Shown: piece after piece, positions 41,734 to 49,798 of the stretch | How the letters are laid out: the number at the start of each line of letters is the position of its first letter | Position numbering within the stretch: the first letter of the stretch is position 1 | From: an uncultured Novosphingobium sp. | Lineage (GTDB): Bacteria; Pseudomonadota; Alphaproteobacteria; Sphingomonadales; Sphingomonadaceae | NCBI GenBank assembly: GCA_946886075.1 | Contig: CAMPHR010000010.1 | Location: 31,861-95,860, forward strand | DNA: 64,000 nucleotides | Direction: 5' to 3' | Translations under genes and position numbers: made by a program | Notes under the pieces: generated by a model | The model's database searches: none | What the model was told of the DNA's origin: nothing | What the model saw: the letters and a program-made list of their open reading frames with translations, nothing else

Positions 41734-43271
41734 AGTTGCAGATGTAGCAGGGCCGTAACGACCGCTCCAGTCACCGCGGCAATTCCCGCCACGGCGGCAT
41801 AGCGCCATCCCCCGCCGACGCGGATCAGCCTGACTTCGGTCAGCGGCGGCGGCGGCGGCGCACCGCCCTTCTCGGGGAAGGCTTCCTCGATCCGGCGCAC
41901 AAGGCCGGGCAGGCGCTGGAGCGTCCGCCAATTTTCGATCAGCGCATCGGCAGCCTTGGCTTCCGGCCCCAACTCCCCGCGTAGCCACTCCTTCACATAG
42001 GGGCCGCTCGTTTCCCACAGGTTGATGTCGGGGTCGAGCGCGGTCGCCACGCCCTCCACCATCACCATCGTCTTCTGGAGCAGCAGCAGGTGCGGCTGGG
42101 TCTGCATGTCGAAATCGCGGGTGATCGCGAACAGCCCGTCCAGCATCCCGCCGACCGACAGTTCCCGCACCGGCTTGCCGCGCATCGGCTCGCCCACCGC
42201 GCGGAGCGCCGTCGCGAACTCCTCCACATTATGATGGCCGGGCACATATTGCGCCTCGAAATGGATCTCCGCCACGCGCTTATAGTTGCCGGTGATCAGG
42301 CCATAGAGGATCTCCGCCAGCCACATGCGCGCCCGCCGGTCGATCCGCCCCATGATGCCGAAGTCGATCGCGACGATGTCGCCATTGGCGGTGACGAACA
42401 GGTTCCCCTGATGCATGTCAGCGTGGAAGAAACCCTCGGCGATCGCCTGCCGCAGGAAGGCGTTGACCAGCCGCGCCCCCAGTTCCTTCACATCATGACC
42501 CGCCGCTATCAGGGCGTCTCGATCGGAAATCTTGATCCCGTCGATCCACTCCATCGTCATGACCTTGCCGGTCGTGCGATCCCAATCGATCATAGGCACG
42601 CGATAGCCCGGCATCGCCTCCATCGCCTCGGCGAGTTCGGACGCGGACGCAGCTTCCCGGCGCAGGTCTAGTTCCCGCGCGGTCCAGCGCTTCATATTGG
42701 CGATGACCAGACGCGGCCGCAATCGCGCGACCTCGCCGCCCAGCATCTCCATATGCGCAGCGGCCCATTCATAGGTCTGGATGTCGCGGTTGAACTGGTC
42801 CGTGACGCCCGGCCGGATTACCTTCACCGCCACATCGCGGCCATCCGTGGTAACGGCGCGATGCACCTGTGCGATCGATGCAGCGCCTACCGGCACCTCG
42901 TCGAAGCTGCGATAGATGCTCTCGAGCGGACGCCCGAAACTCTGCTCGATCTGGGCGCGAATGGTCGCGAAGGGAACGGGCGGCAATGCGTCCTGCAAGC
43001 GCAGCAGATCGTCCGCAGCCTCTTCCCCAACCAGATCGGGGCGCGTTGCCAGTGTCTGTCCCAGCTTGATCGCCGCAGGCCCGATCGCCTGAAAGGCATC
43101 GGCATAGCGCGGTTGCCTGGGCACCCGCGCGCCCACCCGCGCCAACCGCACCAGCCGCCGCACCGGCGTAGGCGTCAACGGATCGCGCTCAATCCCCCGC
43201 AGCGCCCCATGCCGCGCCAATGTCCGGCCCCATTTCAGCAGCCGCCAGATATGCGTGATGTGGGATGGCAT
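41730..43271 (-). CDS. ubiB: Ubiquinone biosynthesis kinase-like protein UbiB
   Basis: 513 residues of the ABC1/ADCK atypical kinase family. The KxGQ motif is AAIKLGQTLATRPDLV (about 70). The alanine-rich loop is VPVGAASIAQVHRA (about 125), and the catalytic segments include FFHADMHQGNLFV and AIDFGIMGRID (about 285 to 310). A C-terminal membrane anchor is YAAVAGIAAVTGAVVTALLHL. It supports hydroxylation steps of ubiquinone synthesis at the inner membrane. It is in the ubiE-ubiB-coaBC-dut unit. Confidence 0.95.
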   Translation of the reverse strand: MPSHITHIWRLLKWGRTLARHGALRGIERDPLTPTPVRRLVRLARVGARVPRQPRYADAFQAIGPAAIKLGQTLATRPDLVGEEAADDLLRLQDALPPVPFATIRAQIEQSFGRPLESIYRSFDEVPVGAASIAQVHRAVTTDGRDVAVKVIRPGVTDQFNRDIQTYEWAAAHMEMLGGEVARLRPRLVIANMKRWTARELDLRREAASASELAEAMEAMPGYRVPMIDWDRTTGKVMTMEWIDGIKISDRDALIAAGHDVKELGARLVNAFLRQAIAEGFFHADMHQGNLFVTANGDIVAIDFGIMGRIDRRARMWLAEILYGLITGNYKRVAEIHFEAQYVPGHHNVEEFATALRAVGEPMRGKPVRELSVGGMLDGLFAITRDFDMQTQPHLLLLQKTMVMVEGVATALDPDINLWETSGPYVKEWLRGELGPEAKAADALIENWRTLQRLPGLVRRIEEAFPEKGGAPPPPPLTEVRLIRVGGGWRYAAVAGIAAVTGAVVTALLHLQL

Positions 43272-43282
43272 GGCTATTTACT

Positions 43283-43407
43283 CCCCTCCCCTTCAGGGGA
43301 GGGGCTGGGGGTGGGGGAACGCCCCAAGCGCTGTGCCAGGTGGACGGACCCCACCCTTCGAAGCAGGCACGTGACTGCTTCGAACCCTCCCCTGAAGGGG
43401 AAGGGCT
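43283..43407. repeat. Palindromic repeat element, family C, copy 1
   Basis: The left end is a perfect 10-bp stem CCCCTCCCCT / AGGGGAGGGG (43283 to 43304) followed by CTGGGGGTGGGG. The centre has GAAGCAG / CTGCTTC. The right end has CCCTCCCCTGAAGGGGAAGGG. The element lies between ubiE and ubiB, transcribed on the minus strand. A related element starts at 63904. Confidence 0.7.
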
Positions 43408-43422
43408 TTGAGTGCGCCCCCA

Positions 43423-44154
43423 TCAAATCTTCCACCCCGAATGGATCGCCACCAACCCACCAAGGATCGGCTCGACCTTCGTCTGCACGAAGCCCGCCTG
43501 GCGGATCATCCGCTCAAATTCCGGCATAGGCGGAAAGCGCCGGATCGATTCGATCAGATACCGATAGCTGTCCTCGTCATCGGCGAGCAGCTTGCCAAGC
43601 TTGGGCACCAGCCGATGCGAATAGGCGTCATACACATCGGAAAAGCCCGGCCATGTCGTCGTCGAAAATTCCAGGCAAAAGAAGCGCCCACCGAATTTCA
43701 GCACGCGGTGCGCCTCGCGCAACGCCTTGTCGATATGCGTCACATTGCGGATGCCAAAGGCGATCGTATAGGCGTCGAAGCTGCGGTCCTTGAACGTCAG
43801 TTCTTCTGCATTCTGCTCCGACCAGATCAGCCCTTCGAGGTTCTTCTTCTTCGCGCGCTCGACGCCGACCGCCAGCATTTCCGGATTGATGTCGGACACG
43901 GTGACGCGCGCGCCATGCTTGTGCATGCGGAAAGCGACGTCGCCCGTGCCGCCCGCCATGTCCAGGATCGCTTCATCCTTGCGCGGCTTCACGCGCCCGA
44001 CAAACTGGTCCTTCCACAGCCGGTGCGCGCCCGCGGACATGGCGTCGTTCATCAGGTCATATTTGGACGCGACGTTGGAAAAGACCGCGCGCACCATCCC
44101 CTGTTTTTCAGAGGCATCCACATCGCGATAGCCGAAAGAAGCAGTGTCGTTCAT
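43423..44154 (-). CDS. ubiE: Ubiquinone/menaquinone biosynthesis C-methyltransferase
   Basis: 243 residues. SAM motif I is AILDMAGGTGDVAF (about 64). UbiE signatures are YDLMNDAMSAGAHRLWK (about 32) and the later FGIRNVTHIDKALREAHRVLKFGG (about 130 to 153). It methylates the demethoxy-ubiquinol ring (or demethylmenaquinol). It leads the minus-strand ubiE-ubiB-coaBC-dut unit and is divergent from mutM, the usual alphaproteobacterial arrangement. Confidence 0.96.
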   Translation of the reverse strand: MNDTASFGYRDVDASEKQGMVRAVFSNVASKYDLMNDAMSAGAHRLWKDQFVGRVKPRKDEAILDMAGGTGDVAFRMHKHGARVTVSDINPEMLAVGVERAKKKNLEGLIWSEQNAEELTFKDRSFDAYTIAFGIRNVTHIDKALREAHRVLKFGGRFFCLEFSTTTWPGFSDVYDAYSHRLVPKLGKLLADDEDSYRYLIESIRRFPPMPEFERMIRQAGFVQTKVEPILGGLVAIHSGWKI

Positions 44155-44274
44155 GGGCCAGCCTCCTAGAGCATTTGCATGTCGAGTGGAAACACCCCAG
44201 ATCGGCGAAAATGTTCAGTGACTTGCCAGCATATTCGCCCCTGACGGTCCGATCGCCATCCAAGAGGGATCTGA

Positions 44275-45087
44275 ATGCCTGAACTGCCAGAAGTTGAAAC
44301 CACGGTCGCGGGCCTTCGATCGGTCCTGGAGGGCACGGTTCTCACCCGCGTAGAGCCACGCCGGGCCGACCTGCGCTTCCCGATCCCCGTCGACCTGCGG
44401 CAGCGGCTGACCGGCGCAACCGTCACCTCGCTGTCCCGCCGCGCGAAATATGGGCTTATCGAAACCGATCGCGGCGACACGCTCATCTTCCATCTTGGCA
44501 TGTCGGGGCGCTGGCGAATCGATCCGGCAGAGATCGGCGCGCACGACCATCTTCTGATCGAGACGGGGAACGGGCATATCCTCTCTCTCAATGATCCGCG
44601 CCGCTTCGGATCGCTCGATCTCGTCCGGACGGATGGCTCGCACACTTATGCCCCGTTCACGCGCATGGGGCCGGAGCCGCTCGGGCCTGACTTCTCCGCC
44701 GACTATCTGGCGCAGACGCTGAAAGGGAAAGCGACATCGATCAAGGCGGCGCTGCTCGACCAGCGAATCGTTGCAGGACTCGGCAACATCTATGTCTGCG
44801 AAGCACTCAACATGGCGGGCATTTCTCCAACGCGGGAGGCGGGGCGGATCAGCCGCGCGCGGCTCAAGCTGTTGGCTGACGCGATTCGGGACGTGCTGAC
44901 CGCCGCGATCGCGGCCGGAGGCTCCTCCTTACGCGATTATGCCCGGCCCGATGGGGAGCTTGGCTATTTTTCCAAACAGTGGCGGGTCTATGGCCGGGAA
45001 GGCGAAAGCTGCGCCTGTGGCGGGGAGATCCGGCGCCGCGTGGACGGCGGCCGATCGACCTTCTATTGCCCGAAATGCCAGAAATAG
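44275..45087 (+). CDS. mutM: Formamidopyrimidine-DNA glycosylase (Fpg)
   Basis: 270 residues beginning MPELPEVETTV; the N-terminal proline after Met removal is the catalytic nucleophile, fixing the start. The helix-two-turn-helix region contains QRIVAGLGNIYVCEAL (about 163). The C-terminal zinc finger is CACGGEIRRR then FYCPKCQ. It removes 8-oxoguanine and formamidopyrimidines and nicks the abasic site. It is followed by rpsT and dnaA, as in Caulobacter-type chromosomes. Confidence 0.96.
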   Translation: MPELPEVETTVAGLRSVLEGTVLTRVEPRRADLRFPIPVDLRQRLTGATVTSLSRRAKYGLIETDRGDTLIFHLGMSGRWRIDPAEIGAHDHLLIETGNGHILSLNDPRRFGSLDLVRTDGSHTYAPFTRMGPEPLGPDFSADYLAQTLKGKATSIKAALLDQRIVAGLGNIYVCEALNMAGISPTREAGRISRARLKLLADAIRDVLTAAIAAGGSSLRDYARPDGELGYFSKQWRVYGREGESCACGGEIRRRVDGGRSTFYCPKCQK

Positions 45088-45204
45088 CGCGCGCCTTCCC
45101 GTTGACGCTTGGGCTTATCCCCTGTAAGGGGCGCACCTTCACGGGGCTGGTTGGCGATTCCATCGGGCCCTATTCACGAGATTTGACGAGACCGAGGACT
45201 GTAA

Positions 45205-45468
45205 ATGGCCAATACGCCGCAAGCCAAGAAGCGCATCCGCCGCAACGCACGTCGCGCCGAAATCAACGGCGCCCGCATCAGCCGGATCCGCACCCTGGTG
45301 AAGAAGGTCGAAACCGCTCTCGCCGCTGGCGACAAGGCGGAGGCGACCACGGCGCTTCAGTCCGTTCAGCCTGAGCTGGCCCGTGGCGTTGCCCGCGGCG
45401 TGCTGCACAAGAACACTGCGGCTCGCAAGTTCGGCCGCCTGACGAAGCGAGTCAGCGCGCTCGCCTGA
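45205..45468 (+). CDS. rpsT: 30S ribosomal protein S20
   Basis: 87 residues, Lys/Arg- and Ala-rich. Start [21 protein letters not shown] and end [17 protein letters not shown] are typical of S20, a primary 16S-binding protein. Length is normal. A strong terminator follows, so it is transcribed separately from dnaA. The upstream gap (45088 to 45204) carries a TTGACG candidate -35 at 45102. Confidence 0.96.
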   Translation: MANTPQAKKRIRRNARRAEINGARISRIRTLVKKVETALAAGDKAEATTALQSVQPELARGVARGVLHKNTAARKFGRLTKRVSALA

Positions 45469-45501
45469 GCCGCTCCACTCGATCGTCGAACAAATTGAAA
45501 G

Positions 45502-45529
45502 ACCCGTCCCGCTCTGGGGCGGGTTTTTT
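45502..45529 (+). terminator. Rho-independent terminator after rpsT
   Basis: ACCCGTCCC (45502 to 45510), loop GCTCT, GGGGCGGGT (45516 to 45524), then a T-run of six. The stem is nearly perfect with one G-T pair. It lies 33 bases after the rpsT stop. Confidence 0.85.
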
Positions 45530-45900
45530 CATGATTCCGTCACGCCGCCGTAACGGACATCCCGCGGATTCCCGCGATTCCCTCACGATTCGAGCCAAAG
45601 AGCACGAATCTGTTCAATTCATAAGATGTTGAAATAAAAGCATTTTGCTGGAAATTTCCGGTTTCTCCCGGTTTTCCGAGTCAACGTCTTTATTTCACAT
45701 TTTTGAATGGCCCCGCCCTTGATCAGGCGGAGAATGCCTGTCTATTTTCAACTCTCTGGTCGCCACTCGAATCGATTTCCGGCGATCGTCATTAGGTTTG
45801 TTGACGTAGTTTCGTTGGAAAGCTGTCGCTTTTCCAAAAGGATCTTTGCGTCTGATGGTCCTTGCTTTGCAGGGGCACAGTTGATGGGGGTCGACTGTTT
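45530..45900 (+). promoter_or_regulatory. dnaA upstream region with seven GANTC (CcrM-type) sites
   Basis: A 371-base non-coding gap between the rpsT terminator and dnaA, markedly A+T-richer than its flanks. GANTC sites start at 45533, 45567, 45576, 45587, 45606, 45678 and 45769. About one would be expected by chance in this length. In Caulobacter, CcrM methylation of GANTC near the dnaA promoter links its expression to replication. The long leader before the ATG (T-rich from about 45750) probably holds the promoter. No TTATCCACA DnaA box was seen, so there is no support for an origin here. Confidence 0.65.
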
Positions 45901-47313
45901 ATGAAGGGTTTCACGGCAGTGGCGGATAGTTCGAGCGTTCAGGCATCGCATGATGATGCGCGTCTGGAATCGGCGTGGGATGCCATCCGCGCCGGTTTGC
46001 GCCGCGACATCGGCCCGCGCATGTTCGATCAGTGGCTGAAGGCCGCCCGGCTGGGTGACTATTGCCCTGAATCCCAGACGCTGGATCTGCTGTTCGCTTC
46101 CGACTTCACCGCCAATTTCGTGTCTGGTCATTTTGGTGACCGCCTTTGCATGGCATGGCGCTGTGCTGGCGTCGGCGTCCGCGAGGTAAGGCTCCGCCGT
46201 GCGCCCAACGCGGTAGGCCCCCGCCTGCTCGAGTCCGCCCCCGCCGAGGCACCGGTTGCCGCTGCTTCGCCCCCAGCAGCCGATGCGCCCGCCTGCAACT
46301 TCCAGCCGCGCCACAGCTTCGATGATTTCGTCACCGGCGAATCGAATCATCTCGCCTTTTCCGCGGCCCAGGCGATCGCGGCAGAAGCGCAGCCGCGGTT
46401 CAGCCCGCTTTTCATTCATGGTAGCACCGGTCAGGGCAAGACCCACCTGCTCCATGCCATCGCCCAGCACTTTTCCGCCCATTCCCCGTCCGCGCCTGTT
46501 CTCTACATGTCGGCGGAGCGGTTCATGATGGAATTTGTGAACGCGATGCGCGCGAACGAAACCATGATGTTCAAGGCGCGCCTGCGCGCTGCCCGCCTGT
46601 TGCTGATCGACGACATCCAGTTCATCGCGGGCAAAGGTTCGACGCAGGAGGAATTCCTCCACACAATCAATGACTTGATCGACGCTGGCGCCCGCATCGT
46701 CGTCACTGCCGACCGCGCGCCCCAGCTGCTCGACTCGATCGACGCCCGCATCCTCTCCCGCCTCGCCGGCGGTCTCGTAGCCGACATCCGTCCCGCCGAC
46801 CTCGACCTGCGCCTCTCCATACTGGAAGCCAAGCGCGCCATCGCAGGGGACCCACCGGTCCCCGACGCCGTCGTCGATTTCCTGGCGCGTTCAATTCGCT
46901 CAAACATTCGTGAGTTAGAAGGCGCCTTCAACAAACTCATCGCGTACGGCCAATTGACTGGACGCTCCGTCGATCTGGAATTTGCCCAAAGCATGCTCGC
47001 CGACGCCGTCCGCGCCAACGCGCGCCGCATCACCGTGGACGAGATCCAGAAGGTGTGCGCCGCGCATTACAAGATCGACGCCGCCGAAATGCGCTCCAAG
47101 CGCCGCGCCAGAGCCGTTGCGCGGCCGCGGCAGGTCGCCATGTACCTCGCCAAGAAAATGACGCCCCGTTCTCTTCCAGAAATCGGGCGCATCTTCGGCG
47201 GCCGCGATCATAGCACCGTGATCCATGCCGTGCGTACGATCGAGGAACTGCGGCAGACCAATGCCGACATAGACGCGGATATCCGTACCCTGCAGCGCCA
47301 GCTGGAAAACTGA
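45901..47313 (+). CDS. dnaA: Chromosomal replication initiator protein DnaA
   Basis: 470 residues from ATG 45901 (MKGFTAVADSS), with GGGGG about 8 bases upstream; 45862 is a less likely in-frame start. Domain I is about 15 to 85. The AAA+ domain carries Walker A GSTGQGKTHLL (about 174) and Walker B LLLIDDIQFIAGK (about 235). Domain IV contains RARAVARPRQVAMYLAKKM and the signature GGRDHSTVIHAVRTI (about 435), which binds DnaA boxes. It opens oriC and starts replication. The gene has its own promoter region after the rpsT terminator. Confidence 0.97.
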   Translation: MKGFTAVADSSSVQASHDDARLESAWDAIRAGLRRDIGPRMFDQWLKAARLGDYCPESQTLDLLFASDFTANFVSGHFGDRLCMAWRCAGVGVREVRLRRAPNAVGPRLLESAPAEAPVAAASPPAADAPACNFQPRHSFDDFVTGESNHLAFSAAQAIAAEAQPRFSPLFIHGSTGQGKTHLLHAIAQHFSAHSPSAPVLYMSAERFMMEFVNAMRANETMMFKARLRAARLLLIDDIQFIAGKGSTQEEFLHTINDLIDAGARIVVTADRAPQLLDSIDARILSRLAGGLVADIRPADLDLRLSILEAKRAIAGDPPVPDAVVDFLARSIRSNIRELEGAFNKLIAYGQLTGRSVDLEFAQSMLADAVRANARRITVDEIQKVCAAHYKIDAAEMRSKRRARAVARPRQVAMYLAKKMTPRSLPEIGRIFGGRDHSTVIHAVRTIEELRQTNADIDADIRTLQRQLEN

Positions 47314-47350
47314 TCCTGACAGCAGTGCGGCGAAGGATTAGGATGCGGTC

Positions 47351-47956
47351 ATGATCCGATATGCTGCTTTCCTGTTCGCCGCCTTGCTCTCTATCGTGCC
47401 CACAGCGGCGCAGGTTTCGCCTTCGCCCCCTGCGCAAGATGTACAAGTCGTCCTTGATACCAGCGCTGGCCGGATCACCGTCGCCGTCCACCTTTCAAAG
47501 GCGCCGCTCACGGCGCGCAACTTCCTCCGCTATGTCGATCAGAAGCGGCTCGATGGCACGAGCTTCTACCGAGCGGTGGGATCGGCGGATTATGGTTTCG
47601 TGCAAGGCGGGACGCAGAATGACCCCGCGCGGATCCTGCCTCCTGTCGCTCATGAGCCTACGACGCAAACGGGTCTCACCCATGACGACGGCTCTCTCTC
47701 AATGGCGCGCTATGCGCCCGGCAGCGCAACCGGCGACTTCTTTATCGTCCTGGGAAAGATGCCGAGTATGGACGCTCAGCCTGCGTCGCCGGGCGACAAT
47801 CAGGGCTTTGCCGTCTTCGCGCATATTGTGGAGGGAATGGACGTCGTCCGCTCCATCCAAGCGGCGCCCAAGTCGCCAACCGCAGGGGAAGGCGTCATGA
47901 AGGGCCAGATGCTGCAGCAGCCGGTGAAGATCGTGACCGCACGCCGTCAGTCCTGA
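47351..47956 (+). CDS. Periplasmic cyclophilin-type peptidyl-prolyl cis-trans isomerase
   Basis: 201 residues with a signal peptide (AAFLFAALLSIVPTAAQ, about 5 to 21). The cyclophilin fold shows LTARNFLRYVDQKRLDGTSFYRAV and the later GSATGDFFIVLG and FAVFAHIVEGMDVVRSI. It would speed proline isomerisation in exported proteins. The usual bacterial FHRVI is FYRAV here, so the catalytic Arg is kept. It starts 37 bases after dnaA. Confidence 0.9.
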   Translation: MIRYAAFLFAALLSIVPTAAQVSPSPPAQDVQVVLDTSAGRITVAVHLSKAPLTARNFLRYVDQKRLDGTSFYRAVGSADYGFVQGGTQNDPARILPPVAHEPTTQTGLTHDDGSLSMARYAPGSATGDFFIVLGKMPSMDAQPASPGDNQGFAVFAHIVEGMDVVRSIQAAPKSPTAGEGVMKGQMLQQPVKIVTARRQS

Positions 47957-47998
47957 TCCTTCGCATGGGCGCTCGCCGTCCTACCCTGCCTGAAAAGA

Positions 47999-48646
47999 TC
48001 AGCCCTTTCGTTCAGGCGGCAGGGTAATCTTCACATCCTCGCCATTTTGCCCCGGGAAGCCGGTGAACATCGCGTCGATCAGATTAGGCACCAGATAGGT
48101 CAACCGGTTCGACAGCGATTGTGCGGAAGCCTTGCCCTCGAACAGCCGCCGATTGTCGGCGGCCCGATCGATCTTCATGCTGAGATCGCTGGTATATACG
48201 GTGTAGCTGCTGACATCGTTATAACCGGGACCGAACAGCCAGGGGTCATAAAAGCCATAGCCCCACGGGCGGGCCCATCGGCCACGCCATCCCCATCCAC
48301 CGTAGAAATAAGGGTCGGCCGGGCCGAAGCCTGTAGACCGCACCTTTTCCCGCCCATTATCGACACGATAGGCGACCCGCACGATGAGGTCGGCGCGGGC
48401 AGGGTCTGCCGCAGGCGTGTAGCCCGTCTGTGTAAGGCGTTGCCCGACGAGCCCTGCATATTGAGCGAACTCAAGACCGCCAGCGAGCCGCGGGTCATCA
48501 GCAACAACTGTAAAGCTCTGCCCCGCCGGGGCGGGCAACTGCTGGAAGCGCGCTACGTCCGCCTTGAACGATGTGGCACAGCCGGAGAGCGCGACCAGCG
48601 CCAGAGCAGGCGCGGTGGCGATGCCGAATTTCTTGATCAAATTCAT
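47999..48646 (-). CDS. DUF4136 domain lipoprotein
   Basis: 215 residues from ATG 48646 (MNLIKKFGIATAPALALVALSGC). A lipobox LSGC gives the lipid Cys at about residue 23; an in-frame start at 48709 would spoil the signal. The DUF4136 domain follows, ending TYLVPNLIDAMFTGFPG. A Gly/Trp/Tyr-rich stretch (YFYGGWGWRGRWARPWGYG) lies mid-protein. It is an envelope lipoprotein of unknown function, alone between dnaA-side genes and trpS. Confidence 0.85.
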   Translation of the reverse strand: MNLIKKFGIATAPALALVALSGCATSFKADVARFQQLPAPAGQSFTVVADDPRLAGGLEFAQYAGLVGQRLTQTGYTPAADPARADLIVRVAYRVDNGREKVRSTGFGPADPYFYGGWGWRGRWARPWGYGFYDPWLFGPGYNDVSSYTVYTSDLSMKIDRAADNRRLFEGKASAQSLSNRLTYLVPNLIDAMFTGFPGQNGEDVKITLPPERKG

Positions 48647-48777
48647 GTTCTTGCGTCCCAGGATCGAAGGGCTCATTGCAATATTGCGCTTAGCCATAGC
48701 AGAATGCAACTGAACATCATTTGAACGCTTGTATCAGGCGGGCGACCGCACGCTGCCTTAAAAGGCAGGTGTTGAGT

Positions 48778-49782
48778 TCAGCGCATGAGACCCATCGCAT
48801 CATAGGCTGCCTGGAGTGTCGGTTCCGCCGCTGCCCGCGCCTTGGCCGCGCCTTTCTCCAGGATGGCGTCGAGCGCCGCGTCATCCGTGCGCAGTTCCAG
48901 GAAGCGTGTCCGGATCGGTCGCAGTGTTTCGACGAGCAGTTCGCCCAGGGCTGGCTTGAAAGCGCCAAAGCCCTTGCCAGCGAATTCGGCGCAGATCGCG
49001 TCTGGCGAGCTTCCGGCCAGGGTCGCGTAAATGCCAACGAGGTTCGTCGCTTCCGCCCGGCCTGCCAAGCCCCCGGCGGTATCGGGCAGGGGCTCAGGAT
49101 CGGTCTTCGCCTTCTTTACCTTCTGCATGATCGCGTCATCGTCATCGGTAAGGTTGATGCGGCTCATGTCCGATGGGTCCGACTTGGACATCTTTGCCGT
49201 TCCGTCGCGCAAGGACATGATGCGCGCCGACTCCTTGGGGATGATCGGATCAGGCAGGGTGAAAAGCTCGACCCCGAAATCGGTGTTGAACTTGGTTGCA
49301 ATATCGCGGGCCAATTCAAGATGCTGCTTCTGGTCCTCGCCGACCGGCACGTGGGTGGCATTATAGGCGAGGATGTCCGCCGCCTGCAGCACGGGATAAA
49401 CGAAAAGGCCGATCGAGGCGCCTTCGCGGTCCTTGCCCACCTTGTCCTTGAACTGCGTCATGCGGTTGAGCCAACCGATCCGGGCTGTGCCGTTCAGCAA
49501 CCAGCACAGCTCCGCATGCGCGGGCACCCGCGCCTGGTTGAAGAGTACCGAGCGATCGGGATCAATGCCGGCGGCTACCAGCGCGGCCGCCATGTCGCGC
49601 ACATTGCGGATGCGCTGCTCGCGCCCTTCATGGACGGTGATCGAATGCATGTCGGCGAGGAAGAAGAAGCACTGGCTTGCCGCGTCCATCTCGTCCTGCA
49701 TCCGCACCCAGTTGCGGATCGCGCCCAGATAATTGCCCAGGTGCAGGTTACCGGTCGGCTGGATGCCGGAAAGGACGCGCAT
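48778..49782 (-). CDS. trpS: Tryptophanyl-tRNA synthetase
   Basis: 334 residues. Class I HIGH-type motif in SGIQPTGNLHLGNYLGAI (about 5 to 22) and KMSKS in GTAKMSKSDPSDM (about 199). Length is normal. It charges tRNA-Trp. It follows murJ by 16 bases on the minus strand and is probably co-transcribed with it. Confidence 0.96.
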   Translation of the reverse strand: MRVLSGIQPTGNLHLGNYLGAIRNWVRMQDEMDAASQCFFFLADMHSITVHEGREQRIRNVRDMAAALVAAGIDPDRSVLFNQARVPAHAELCWLLNGTARIGWLNRMTQFKDKVGKDREGASIGLFVYPVLQAADILAYNATHVPVGEDQKQHLELARDIATKFNTDFGVELFTLPDPIIPKESARIMSLRDGTAKMSKSDPSDMSRINLTDDDDAIMQKVKKAKTDPEPLPDTAGGLAGRAEATNLVGIYATLAGSSPDAICAEFAGKGFGAFKPALGELLVETLRPIRTRFLELRTDDAALDAILEKGAAKARAAAEPTLQAAYDAMGLMR

Positions 49783-49798
49783 TCTTCTATCCGTTCTT

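Noticed and set aside
43283..43407. C-rich palindromes read as standard Rho-independent terminators
   Set aside because: The stems have no following T-run, and similar sequences recur at unrelated places, so a dispersed repeat fits better.
45530..45900. Possible origin of replication next to dnaA
   Set aside because: The region is A+T-rich, but no TTATCCACA-type DnaA boxes were seen, and in Alphaproteobacteria the origin is often not beside dnaA. The GANTC sites are better explained by dnaA regulation.
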